A DNA stretch of 64,000 bases, taken from the NCBI GenBank assembly GCA_035533335.1, contig DATLUC010000137.1, positions 37,273-101,272 on the forward strand. The letters run 5' to 3'. The position numbers and the translations under genes are program-made. The notes under the pieces are model-generated. The model saw only the letters and a list, made by a program, of their open reading frames with translations. It searched no databases and was not told the DNA's origin. This document shows, piece by piece, positions 18,276 through 25,592 of the stretch (positions within the stretch are counted from its first letter, which is position 1; each line of letters opens with the position of its first letter). Source of the DNA: DATKSS01 sp035533335. Lineage in GTDB: Bacteria > Chloroflexota > Dormibacteria > Dormibacterales > Dormibacteraceae.

Positions 18276-19373
18276 ATGCGCGCTTCACGGATGCTGATGG
18301 CGGTCGACCTGCACGCAGCGGGGGAGCCCGGCCGGGTGATCCTGGGCGGCGTCCCGGACGTGCCTGGAGACACCATGTTCGCCAAGCGGCTGTACTTCGA
18401 GTCGCACCTGGACGGAATCCGCAAGCTCATGCTGCGAGAGCCGCGCGGGTACCCCGGCCTTTGCTGCAACGTGGTCCTTCCGCCCACCGACCGGCGCGCC
18501 GCCGCCGGGTTCGTGATCATGGAGCAGACGGAGTACCCGCCGATGTCGGGCAGCAACATCATCTGCACGGCGACCGCACTGCTCGAGATGGGCGTGATCC
18601 CGGCGACCGAGCCCACGACACAGTTCGTGCTGGAGGCGCCCGCGGGGCTGGTCGCGATCACGGCCGCCGTCGAAGGCGGCAGGTGCCGGTCGATCACCTT
18701 CGAGAACGTCCCGGCCTTCGCCGTTCACATCGACGCCCCGGTGGAGGTGCCCGGCCTGGGGACGGTCATGGTCGATGTCGCCTACGGCGGCATGTTCTAC
18801 GCCATCGTCGAGGCTGCGCCCCTGGGCTTTCGGATCAGCCCCGACGAGGGTCGCGACCTGGTGCGGGTGGGGGAGACGGTCAAAGCAGCCGCCCGCGAGC
18901 AGCTCCCGGTCACCCATCCCGAGAACCCGGCCGTCAGCAGTATCTCGATCATGGAGTTCATCGGCCCATCGACCGGTGGCGGCCACGCGAAGAACACGGT
19001 CGTGATCTCCAGCGGTCCCTTCGACGCCACGCGGCCCGAAACATGGACCGGGATCCTGGACCGCTCACCTTGCGGCACCGGGACGTGCGCCCGGATGGCC
19101 GTCATGCACGCCAGAAAGCAGCTACGGCTGGGCGAGGATTTCGTGCACGAAGGCATCCTGGGCACGACGTTCACCGGCCGGCTCGTGCGCGAAACCTCGG
19201 TCGGTCCGTACCCGGCCGTCGTACCCACCATCACGGGCTCGGCTTACATCTACGCGATTGCCAACTACGTGCTCGACCCCGACGATCCCTTTCCCGAAGG
19301 ATTCACGGTCGGCGACATCTGGAGCGCCCAAAAAGAACCGCGAGCCGGGAACCGGCCTAAGCTGGGTTCATGA
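18276..19373 (+). CDS. Proline racemase / hydroxyproline epimerase-dehydratase family enzyme (Ser/Cys type)
   Basis: 365-residue member of the proline racemase superfamily, acting without cofactor. The first catalytic position is MSGSNIICTAT, where racemases have MCGHGT, so Cys is replaced by Ser. The second is DRSPCGTGTCARMA, with Cys retained. Cys-to-Ser/Thr changes at one site are known from trans-3-hydroxyproline dehydratases and some hydroxyproline epimerases, so proline racemisation is unlikely. The ATG at 18276 follows GAAGGGGA. The stop overlaps the start of the zinc-finger gene downstream (ATGA). Confidence 0.88.
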   Translation: MRASRMLMAVDLHAAGEPGRVILGGVPDVPGDTMFAKRLYFESHLDGIRKLMLREPRGYPGLCCNVVLPPTDRRAAAGFVIMEQTEYPPMSGSNIICTATALLEMGVIPATEPTTQFVLEAPAGLVAITAAVEGGRCRSITFENVPAFAVHIDAPVEVPGLGTVMVDVAYGGMFYAIVEAAPLGFRISPDEGRDLVRVGETVKAAAREQLPVTHPENPAVSSISIMEFIGPSTGGGHAKNTVVISSGPFDATRPETWTGILDRSPCGTGTCARMAVMHARKQLRLGEDFVHEGILGTTFTGRLVRETSVGPYPAVVPTITGSAYIYAIANYVLDPDDPFPEGFTVGDIWSAQKEPRAGNRPKLGS

Positions 19374-19621
19374 GTAGAGGATTCAGGAACGCCGATGCGA
19401 CCCAGGATATGAGCGATAAGGTGACGCTCGGCACCATCGAGGAGATTCTCGAGCTAGACCGTGAGCAGGAACAGCACGCTGCCGAAAGGGCCGCCCACGG
19501 CGCCTATGGGAAGTGCGAGGACTGCGGCAAGGACATCGGCGCGATGAGGCTCGAGGCGCTGCCTACCTCGACGCGATGCATGAGATGCCAGCACCAGTGG
19601 GAGCAGTCGAACCGCATCTGA
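19370..19621 (+). CDS. DksA/TraR-type C4 zinc-finger protein
   Basis: 83-residue protein: a helical, acidic N-terminal half with EEILELDREQEQHAAERAAH, then a four-cysteine zinc finger formed by KCEDCGKDIG and TRCMRCQHQW (about 49-75). DksA/TraR relatives bind RNA polymerase through the secondary channel; here the coiled coil is much shorter than in DksA, closer to TraR or YbiI. It is translationally coupled to the racemase-family gene, an unusual partner. Confidence 0.8.
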   Translation: MSRGFRNADATQDMSDKVTLGTIEEILELDREQEQHAAERAAHGAYGKCEDCGKDIGAMRLEALPTSTRCMRCQHQWEQSNRI

Positions 19622-19630
19622 GACGTTAGG

Positions 19631-20137
19631 TCAGCGGTCTCGATCTCGCTCCGACATCTCGTCGATGCAGACCGCCGACGCCAGCAGCAGGACCTCGTCC
19701 TGGCCAGGGGCGATCGCGATGCCGTACGTCTCGAGCACCGTGAACCAGCGTTTCGAGATCGTTGCGATGACCTGCCCGCCGTCAGAGATCTCGTATTCGT
19801 GATTCAAGATGTCGCCCTGGGCCTCCAGGACGGGGCCGTTCTGAACATGGATCGAGTAGTGCTGGCGGATAAGTGTGAAGAGGGCTTTTTTGACGGTGGC
19901 CCAAACCTGGCCGCCTCGCTCGATGTTCATGGTCGGTTGGATCGCGAGCAGCTTGGCCTGGATGACGGCGAGAGCCGTCCCGCCGGCGTCCTGGAGCTCG
20001 AAGGTCTCCCTGATGTGCAGTACCTTCCCGTCTACCTTGTAGACCTGCTCGCCTCGGTCGTTCTCGATCCAGAAGTCCTCGCCGATCGAGAAGAGCTTGC
20101 GGCGGAGCTGGTAACGGGTCCAGGTGTCGACGCTCAT
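19631..20137 (-). CDS. LURP-one-related (LOR, DUF567) family protein
   Basis: 168-residue beta-barrel protein of the tubby-like LOR family. Repeating strand patterns are seen in YQLRRKLFSIGEDFWIENDRG, VYKVDGKVLHIRETFELQD, AVIQAKLLAIQPTMNIERGG and YEISDGGQVIATISKRWFT. Bacterial members are suspected membrane- or phosphoinositide-associated scramblase-like proteins, but no function is established. It converges on the zinc-finger gene (9 bp between stops). The ATG at 20137 follows AGGAGATGACCC. Confidence 0.8.
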   Translation of the reverse strand: MSVDTWTRYQLRRKLFSIGEDFWIENDRGEQVYKVDGKVLHIRETFELQDAGGTALAVIQAKLLAIQPTMNIERGGQVWATVKKALFTLIRQHYSIHVQNGPVLEAQGDILNHEYEISDGGQVIATISKRWFTVLETYGIAIAPGQDEVLLLASAVCIDEMSERDRDR

Positions 20138-20260
20138 GGGTCATCTCCTAGTGCGAATCGGTGGCGGCTACTCTGATGATCGCTGAGCGGTGCCCGTCGC
20201 GGGTGCGACAAACGGATGACGGTCACATGCGCGCGGGTCGCGCCAGGAGGAGGCAAGAGC

Positions 20261-20722
20261 ATGGATGACATCGAGGCGCTGCGGCGCCGCACGAAACAAG
20301 CGCGTGAGCGTTTCAGAGCCCTGCCCGCTTCAGCGCCGGACCGTCAGGGACCGCCCGATCCCAAAAGTGGCGAGCGATGGGATCGCTACAACATCCTCGG
20401 ACATGTCGCCGAGGTTCTTCCTTTCTGGGTCGCCCAGCTCGAGATCGCGATGGACGGTGAGCCGTTCGGCCGGCTCCCGGGTTCGACCGAAAGGCAGCGG
20501 GCGGTCGACCAGGGGCGCGACGTGGGCGAGACGGCACTGCGCGAACGGATCGATTCGGGGTTCGAGGCTTTGCAGAGATTCCTGGATCGCCTCGAGTCGA
20601 GCGACCTCGACCACAAAGTCACCATGCGTGGTCGCGGCGAGGAGACGGTCGGGTGGGCGATGGAAAATCTCCTGGTCGGCCACGCCGAGGAGCACTGCAA
20701 CCAGCTGACCGAGCTGAGCTAG
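20261..20722 (+). CDS. DinB-superfamily four-helix protein
   Basis: 153-residue four-helix-bundle protein. The putative metal-binding histidines are in NILGHVAEVLPFW and LLVGHAEEHCNQL, the usual DinB/YfiT positions. Reading is open to 20216, but AGGAGGAGG at 20245-20253, 7 nt before the ATG, fixes the start at 20261. Family members include thiol transferases (mycothiol or bacillithiol dependent) and proteins of unknown role. Its stop overlaps by 4 bp the stop region of the opposing regulator gene. Confidence 0.82.
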   Translation: MDDIEALRRRTKQARERFRALPASAPDRQGPPDPKSGERWDRYNILGHVAEVLPFWVAQLEIAMDGEPFGRLPGSTERQRAVDQGRDVGETALRERIDSGFEALQRFLDRLESSDLDHKVTMRGRGEETVGWAMENLLVGHAEEHCNQLTELS

Positions 20723-22095
20723 TGCGCGTCAGCCCGAGAGCGTGCGCGTTTCGCGGCGCCGCTCAACGCGAGGCCGGCCGTGTCGAGCTTGCCAAGCTGC
20801 GCGGCTTGCCGCCAATGCCTTACCGATGCCTCGGTGTCGTGGCGCGCGTCCAGCAGCGTGGCGTAGTCGATATGCAGGTCTCGAAGCCGGTCGGGCATGC
20901 CGACCGTCTCCAGGATGCCGATCGCGATCCCGAACTCCTCGTCCGCCGCCCTGCGATCGCCTTCTCGCTCCGCCAGCTGGCCGAACAGCGTATGCGCTTC
21001 GGCCCGCACGAGGTTTTCACCAGTTGCCTCGCCGCAGTCGAGAGCCTGGTTCATGTATCGCCGAGCCGCCTGGAGGTCGCCCGTTAGCAGACTCAGGTGA
21101 GCGAGGTTGTTGAGGGTGAATCCGCGTCCCCTTCGATCTAGCTTCACCTCTTCCGATCCCCCTAGAGCCGCCAGGAGGTGCTGCTCAGCCGAATCTAGCT
21201 GACCCTGGCGAAGAAGGAAGAACCCAAGGTCGTTCTCGACTCGATACAAGGCACTCGGGTCTGACTCGATCCCATACAGCGCGAGCGCTCTCTCGAAATG
21301 GCGCCGAGCTTCGGTCGGCTTGAGCATCCGCTCGTACACCGCCCCGAGACCGTGGTGCATCTTGGCTTCCAACAGCATGTCTTTGACCGCCCCGGCGGCC
21401 TCGACCGCTGACTCGTAATAACGCGCCGCCTGGGCCCATGAATGCGCCACCACGTGGAGATTCGCGATGTGGCCCAGGATGCGTGCTTCGGTCAGCGCGG
21501 GCTTGGGATCGAGCTTCCGGCACCGCTCGAGAGCCTCTTCGGTCAGGCGCAGTGCCATTGGATCTTCGAGCAGGCCGAGGGCGGCCGCCTCCCAGTCCAG
21601 CGCCTCGACTGCCATCGCCTCGTCGCCACATCGTTCGAAGTGCTGACGAGCGCTTGTTAAGTGCGGCAATGCCTCTTCAGGCCAGACCAGGCGGCAGTAG
21701 GCCTGGCCGAGCTGGAACCTCACGAGCGCTGCGTCGTCGGCGCTGGTAGGTTGCTCCATGAGCTCCTTCGCGAGCACGAGGACTGCCTCGAAATCACGCG
21801 TCGCGATGAGGCGCTCGAGCTGGATGAGCTCATCCGGCAGCTCGCTGTACCTGGCCCCGCTTTCAGGAACGAGAAGGAAGTAGTTGATAGGGAACCGCGT
21901 CTGGCGCGAGATCAGTCGCAGGGTTTCCATCGACGGCTTGGTCCGGCCGGTCTCGATGTAGAGGATCGCGGTGCGGCTCACCTCCCCCGCGGCGACCTGG
22001 GCCAGGCTCAGGCCGGCCTTTTTCCTCGCCTGTCGAACCGAACCGTCACGGATGGCTACCCCGAGCCGCCTGCCACGGTATTTACTGTCGAGCAT
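20719..22095 (-). CDS. XRE-HTH / TPR regulator, candidate peptide receptor (RRNPP-like)
   Basis: 458-residue protein. An N-terminal XRE helix-turn-helix (about residues 18-75) has VRQARKKAGLSLAQVAAGEV then SRTAILYIETGRTKPSMETL. About 350 residues of tetratricopeptide repeats follow, each around 38-40 residues (for example LGAVYERMLKPTEARRHFER, and repeated A-x-x-Y/H-xx-A patterns). HTH plus TPR is the domain plan of RRNPP quorum-sensing receptors (PlcR, NprR, AimR) and also of some antibiotic regulators. A 31-codon exported-peptide gene lies 55 bp upstream in the same direction. The start codon sits inside a 17-bp hairpin. The domain calls are firm; peptide sensing is inference. Confidence 0.88.
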   Translation of the reverse strand: MLDSKYRGRRLGVAIRDGSVRQARKKAGLSLAQVAAGEVSRTAILYIETGRTKPSMETLRLISRQTRFPINYFLLVPESGARYSELPDELIQLERLIATRDFEAVLVLAKELMEQPTSADDAALVRFQLGQAYCRLVWPEEALPHLTSARQHFERCGDEAMAVEALDWEAAALGLLEDPMALRLTEEALERCRKLDPKPALTEARILGHIANLHVVAHSWAQAARYYESAVEAAGAVKDMLLEAKMHHGLGAVYERMLKPTEARRHFERALALYGIESDPSALYRVENDLGFFLLRQGQLDSAEQHLLAALGGSEEVKLDRRGRGFTLNNLAHLSLLTGDLQAARRYMNQALDCGEATGENLVRAEAHTLFGQLAEREGDRRAADEEFGIAIGILETVGMPDRLRDLHIDYATLLDARHDTEASVRHWRQAAQLGKLDTAGLALSGAAKRARSRADAH

Positions 22096-22125
22096 TGGCG
22101 GAAGTTTACCGCCAAGCTCGACAGT
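22084..22125 (-). promoter_or_regulatory. Long hairpin / inverted repeat enclosing the regulator start codon
   Basis: Arms at 22084-22101 and 22109-22125 pair over 17 bp with a single bulged A (22094), around a 7-nt loop. The bulge lies within the ATG of the XRE-TPR gene. In the mRNA this would bury the start codon; in DNA it may be an operator. The half-site GCTCGAC occurs at 22116-22122 and 22128-22134 and inverted at 22087-22093. It could make receptor translation depend on the upstream peptide gene. Confidence 0.6.
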
Positions 22126-22150
22126 TCGCTCGACTAATTAACAGTTGGCT

Positions 22151-22246
22151 TTACGGGGTCGGACCGATGTAGTCAGCCAGAGCCGGAAGCATCGTCACGG
22201 CCATAACCACGAAAGTCAAAACGGCGGACAGGATCAATTTGCGCAT
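22151..22246 (-). CDS. Small exported peptide, candidate pheromone precursor
   Basis: 31 codons. Residues 1-24 are a classical Sec signal: basic MRK, a hydrophobic core LILSAVLTFVVMAVTML, and PALA as an AxA signal-peptidase site. Only seven residues remain after it, DYIGPTP, the size of mature Phr/NprX/PapR-type signals. GAGGAGG lies 7 nt before the ATG, and the gene has a TTGACA promoter. It precedes the XRE-TPR regulator by 55 bp on the same strand. No database comparison was possible; I do not recognise the sequence. Alternatives are a tiny membrane peptide or a leader peptide controlling the regulator. Confidence 0.72.
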   Translation of the reverse strand: MRKLILSAVLTFVVMAVTMLPALADYIGPTP

Positions 22247-22278
22247 GCTGAATCCTCCTCAGGAAGTTGATGTCATCG

Positions 22279-22307
22279 AGTCTCCGGTGAGTTGACACCG
22301 ATGTCAA
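22279..22307 (-). promoter_or_regulatory. Sigma-70-type promoter of the peptide-regulator operon
   Basis: On the minus strand TTGACA (22307-22302) is a perfect -35, followed by a 17-bp spacer and GAGACT (22284-22279) as a weak -10. Transcription would start near 22272, giving a leader of about 26 nt with the GAGGAGG ribosome binding site correctly placed for the peptide ATG at 22246. Confidence 0.55.
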
Positions 22308-22312
22308 CTCAC
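22287..22312. promoter_or_regulatory. Perfect 11-bp palindrome over the -35 box (operator)
   Basis: GTGAGTTGACA (22287-22297) and TGTCAACTCAC (22302-22312) are perfect inverted copies separated by CCGA. The palindrome covers the -35 hexamer of the peptide gene promoter, so a bound dimer would block or reshape initiation. The adjacent XRE-TPR protein is the natural candidate to bind it. Confidence 0.7.
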
Positions 22313-22448
22313 GCGAAGTAGCCGTTTTCGGCGTTTCATGGGCGAATACGCTCGAAGCGACCCTCAGAACGGCTCGGTCATGGAGTCATGTGCCTCGGCG
22401 AGGCTGTCCGACCGGCCTGAGCCGGGCGATCTCAGGAGGTCGGGAGGG

Positions 22449-23360
22449 TCAGGCGGGGATCGCGCGCTGGCCGGCCGCCGGCTGCGCGCTTGGGGGTTCG
22501 AACCAGCCTGGACGCATGCTGCGCCTCGGTCCAAGGTGCCTGGGGAGGAAGGCTTCCGTCGCCTCCTGGCCGGCCTTGAACAGCGAGAGGGTGAGGCTGA
22601 AATCGCCCAACCGGGGCCGCGAGGCCAGGATCGGTCTCAGCACGGCGATCCGCGCCGCCTTCCCGAACGCCAGGATGCTGAGCTCGGTCTGGCGCCTGAC
22701 CAGGGCGGCGATCGCGCGCTCGAGCACCTCGCCCACGTCCATGGCGGAGCGGTGCAGGCCGTCGCCCATGACGTCGACCACGAGCACGTCGGTCATCCCT
22801 TCTTCGACCGCCGCCTGCACGTCGCAGTTGGCCACGACTCCTCCGTCGACCAACCTCTGGCCGCCGATCTCCACGGGGGGCCACAGGCCCGGGATCGCCG
22901 AGGAGGCCAGGACAGCCGGGATGAGGCGCCCACGTCGCAGCACCACGCGCCTGCCGTGGTCGGCGTCCGCGGCAACGATCGCAAGCGGCACTTTGCTGTT
23001 CTCGATCGTCGCCGTCTCGGGCAGCGTGCGTCGCAACAGGCGGTCGAGTCCTTGCTGGGTCGTGAGGCTGCCTTTGCGCTGGAGCAGACGACCGACCATC
23101 GGCAGCGGACCGTCGGGGAACATCGTCGAACGGTTCGACCTCAGCCAAACCTCGAGCAGCCGCTCGCCTGCTCTTGGGCCGGGGTTGTGGGCCCAGAAAG
23201 CCGCGTTGACGGCGCCTATGCTCGTGCCGACCAGCAGATCGGGCACGATTCCGCGGCGAGCCAGGACGTCGATCACTCCGACCTCGAATGCGCCGGCCGT
23301 CGCGCCTCCGCCCAGCACCACAGCGAGCCGCGGCTTGATCAGCCACGCGGGCCAGCTCAT
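22449..23360 (-). CDS. Patatin-like phospholipase
   Basis: 303-residue serine acyl hydrolase. The oxyanion hole is VVLGGGATAGAFEVGVIDVL (about 14-33), the nucleophile is in LLVGTSIGAVNAAFW (GTSIG), and the dyad Asp is in RLVDGGVVANCDV. It is cytoplasmic by sequence, with no signal. It starts within the last codons of the acyltransferase gene (ATGA, 4-bp overlap), so the two are co-translated; together they could remodel acyl lipids. The gene ends about 136 bp before the palindrome of the peptide operon. Confidence 0.9.
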   Translation of the reverse strand: MSWPAWLIKPRLAVVLGGGATAGAFEVGVIDVLARRGIVPDLLVGTSIGAVNAAFWAHNPGPRAGERLLEVWLRSNRSTMFPDGPLPMVGRLLQRKGSLTTQQGLDRLLRRTLPETATIENSKVPLAIVAADADHGRRVVLRRGRLIPAVLASSAIPGLWPPVEIGGQRLVDGGVVANCDVQAAVEEGMTDVLVVDVMGDGLHRSAMDVGEVLERAIAALVRRQTELSILAFGKAARIAVLRPILASRPRLGDFSLTLSLFKAGQEATEAFLPRHLGPRRSMRPGWFEPPSAQPAAGQRAIPA

Positions 23361-24640
23361 CTGCCGAGCCCCACAATCGGCAGGGCCGGGCTCAGCGTCG
23401 TCGGACCTGGGGCCGACGCGGCGTCAGAACGGTGGCCCAGCGGCGACAGCCCGAAGATGAAGCGGGTGACGTTCGTGCGCCGGATCCCAAACTCGTAGAT
23501 CGCAAGGGTGATCGCCATCGTGCACGTGACCAACAACAGGAACCTCATGGGCAGGGGCAGGTCCCACGTGATGATGAAGGATCCCAGGATGACCACGATC
23601 GGGTGGTGGACTATGTACACCGGCAGCGACGACTCAGCGCCGTACCGCACGACCGCATTGCTCCGGTTGAGCCAGATCACGCCCAACGCAAGCACCGCCA
23701 TGCACCAGCTCCAGATGTTCAAGCTCCAGAAGAGGTTGTAGGTCGCGTAGAAGGGGAGGTCGGCCGGCGAGTTCATGCTCGGGTGGCCGGCGGACAGCAG
23801 GAGCATCGAGCCGACCACCAGCGAAGACACGATCCCCATGACGAGCGCGAAGCGCGCCCGCCTTCGAATCGCGATCGCAAAACGCGTGTCGGACGCCAGC
23901 AGGTAGCCGGCCAGAAAGGCCAGGGTGTAGGTTGCGACGTCGGCCCAGTCCTGGTAGGCCGGGAACCGGTATCGGAGCAGGAGCTGACTCACCACCAGCG
24001 GCAGCGCGAAAAGCAGGATTCCTGCGCGGTTCCGGCTCATCCGGGCGAGTCGCGAAACCCAGCGCCGCCCGTGCTCGCCCCGCAACCACTCGAGGAGCGG
24101 CAGCGTCGCGGCGGTGATCGCCAGCAGGTAGCCCAGGAACCAGAGGTGGTAACCGATTCGTCCCAGCCACTGCGGGGTCCAGTCGAACCGCAACGAGCCC
24201 AGGAACTGCGGGTAGTACGCGAGCATGCCGCCGAAGGTCTTCGGCTCGATGCCGCTGGTGATATAAGACTGGAAAGGCGACAGGAGGATGATGCCCGCGA
24301 CCAGCGGGAGGCCAAGCCTGAGGATTCGCTTGCGCAGGAACGCTGACGCCGTCTTCGTTCTCAAGCCGAAGTAGACGCCGGCGCCGGAGAGCAGGAAGAG
24401 CAGCGGGATGCCCCACGGGAACGTGAACCCGGCGAAGGCGGTCAGCACCAGGCTCTTGTCGCGGCTCGCGAGCAGCCAGCCGCCGCCGTACGAGAAAGGA
24501 AGGCTGGAGTGGTACACGACGATGCCGTAAACGACCAGGAACTTGAGCCAGTCGAGGTAGACGACGTGCTCCGTGGGGGGCCGGCTGGGATGTGCGCCGT
24601 CCGCCGCCCCAACTTCGGGCATGCCTGCTTGCGGTGCCAC
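23357..24640 (-). CDS. Acyltransferase family 3 membrane protein
   Basis: 427-residue integral membrane acyltransferase (OafA/OpgC-like) with ten or more hydrophobic segments. The family start is visible in VYLDWLKFLVVYGIVVYHSS, including the conserved His of the first helix. LAFLAGYLLASDTRF and LPVYIVHHPIVVILGSFII near the end are also typical. Such enzymes move acyl groups onto surface sugars or glucans using acyl-CoA. The start is GTG 24640; ATG 24622 is also in frame. It is coupled to the patatin gene. Confidence 0.87.
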   Translation of the reverse strand: MAPQAGMPEVGAADGAHPSRPPTEHVVYLDWLKFLVVYGIVVYHSSLPFSYGGGWLLASRDKSLVLTAFAGFTFPWGIPLLFLLSGAGVYFGLRTKTASAFLRKRILRLGLPLVAGIILLSPFQSYITSGIEPKTFGGMLAYYPQFLGSLRFDWTPQWLGRIGYHLWFLGYLLAITAATLPLLEWLRGEHGRRWVSRLARMSRNRAGILLFALPLVVSQLLLRYRFPAYQDWADVATYTLAFLAGYLLASDTRFAIAIRRRARFALVMGIVSSLVVGSMLLLSAGHPSMNSPADLPFYATYNLFWSLNIWSWCMAVLALGVIWLNRSNAVVRYGAESSLPVYIVHHPIVVILGSFIITWDLPLPMRFLLLVTCTMAITLAIYEFGIRRTNVTRFIFGLSPLGHRSDAASAPGPTTLSPALPIVGLGR

Positions 24641-24701
24641 GCTCCGAGCATCCGCCAGGGGCAGGCGGCTCGGTAGGGCCGCAAGCCTTCAAAAAGCGGG
24701 T

Positions 24702-25592
24702 CTATCTGCCCTGTGGTGTCCGCGCGGCGAGAGCGTCCTCGACGACCTCCGCCAGTGCCCCGATCAGCTCCGGCCGGGCATTGAACGAGGCCGTGCGCCG
24801 GATCCTGATGCCGTGCGCGCGGGCGAACTCCTGGGCCTCGACGTCGAGGTCGAAAAGGATCTCCAGGTGATCGGCCACGAAGCCGATGGGGCACACGAGG
24901 ACGTCGCGTGCGCCCGAGCTCTCGATCGCGGAGAGGAGATCCGGCCCCAGCCACGGCTCGCCGGTGGTGCTGGCGGACTGGAACGCGAACTCCCAATCGG
25001 GCAGATCGATGGCGGCCTCGACGAGCCGGCAGCTCTCGAGCAGCCGGTCGTGATAGCCGTCGCCTTCGGCCACGATGCGTTCGGGCAGGCTGTGCGCGGT
25101 GAAGAAGAGCCTGTCCGGCCTGCGTTCGGCCAGTCTCTCGTTGAGCAGTGCAGCCACCGCGCGGATGAACGCAGGGTGGTCGTGGAAGCCGCGCACGAAG
25201 ACCAGCTCGCCCTGCCAGGCGCTCGAAAGGGCTCGCTCGTAGGAGCCAAGGCTCATGTCAGCGAAGTGCGGAGCCAGCGGCAGGCCGACCAGCCTCTGGA
25301 TGCCGGCCCGGGCCGCTTCGGCGGCAGCTGCGTCGATGAACGGGGGGGTGTGCTTCATCCCGACGAAGGTGGGTATACCGAGCCTGTCGCCCAGGGCGGC
25401 CGCCTGCTCGCGCGTGATGGCGGTCAATGGCGACCCGCCGATGGCCCGATAGCGTCCTTTCAGCTCTTCCAGCGCATCCGGCGAGGGCTTGCGCCCGCCT
25501 CGGATGTGCGTGTAGTAAGCCTCGATGTCGTCCTCGCTGGCGGGGCTGCCGTAAGCCATGCACAGCACGCCGGTCTTCAAATCAGCCGACAC
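24702..25592 (-). CDS. hemH: Ferrochelatase, coproporphyrin type
   Basis: Inserts ferrous iron into the porphyrin; in organisms with HemQ the substrate is coproporphyrin III (CpfC). The 296-residue length fits the monofunctional soluble enzyme. Landmarks are GVLCMAYGSPASEDDIEAYY at the N-terminus, LFFTAHSLPERI with the catalytic His (about 163-174), WEFAFQSASTTGEPWLGP, and VCPIGFVADHLEILFDLD with the conserved Glu. No membrane anchor or iron-sulfur tail is seen. It overlaps hemE by 11 bp and is the last gene of the heme operon. Confidence 0.94.
   Translation of the reverse strand: MSADLKTGVLCMAYGSPASEDDIEAYYTHIRGGRKPSPDALEELKGRYRAIGGSPLTAITREQAAALGDRLGIPTFVGMKHTPPFIDAAAAEAARAGIQRLVGLPLAPHFADMSLGSYERALSSAWQGELVFVRGFHDHPAFIRAVAALLNERLAERRPDRLFFTAHSLPERIVAEGDGYHDRLLESCRLVEAAIDLPDWEFAFQSASTTGEPWLGPDLLSAIESSGARDVLVCPIGFVADHLEILFDLDVEAQEFARAHGIRIRRTASFNARPELIGALAEVVEDALAARTPQGR

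Noticed and set aside
24641..24701. Terminator after the acyltransferase start region
   Set aside because: An imperfect CCGAGC...GCTCGG stem exists but without a T run, and it lies upstream, not downstream, of the acyltransferase gene.
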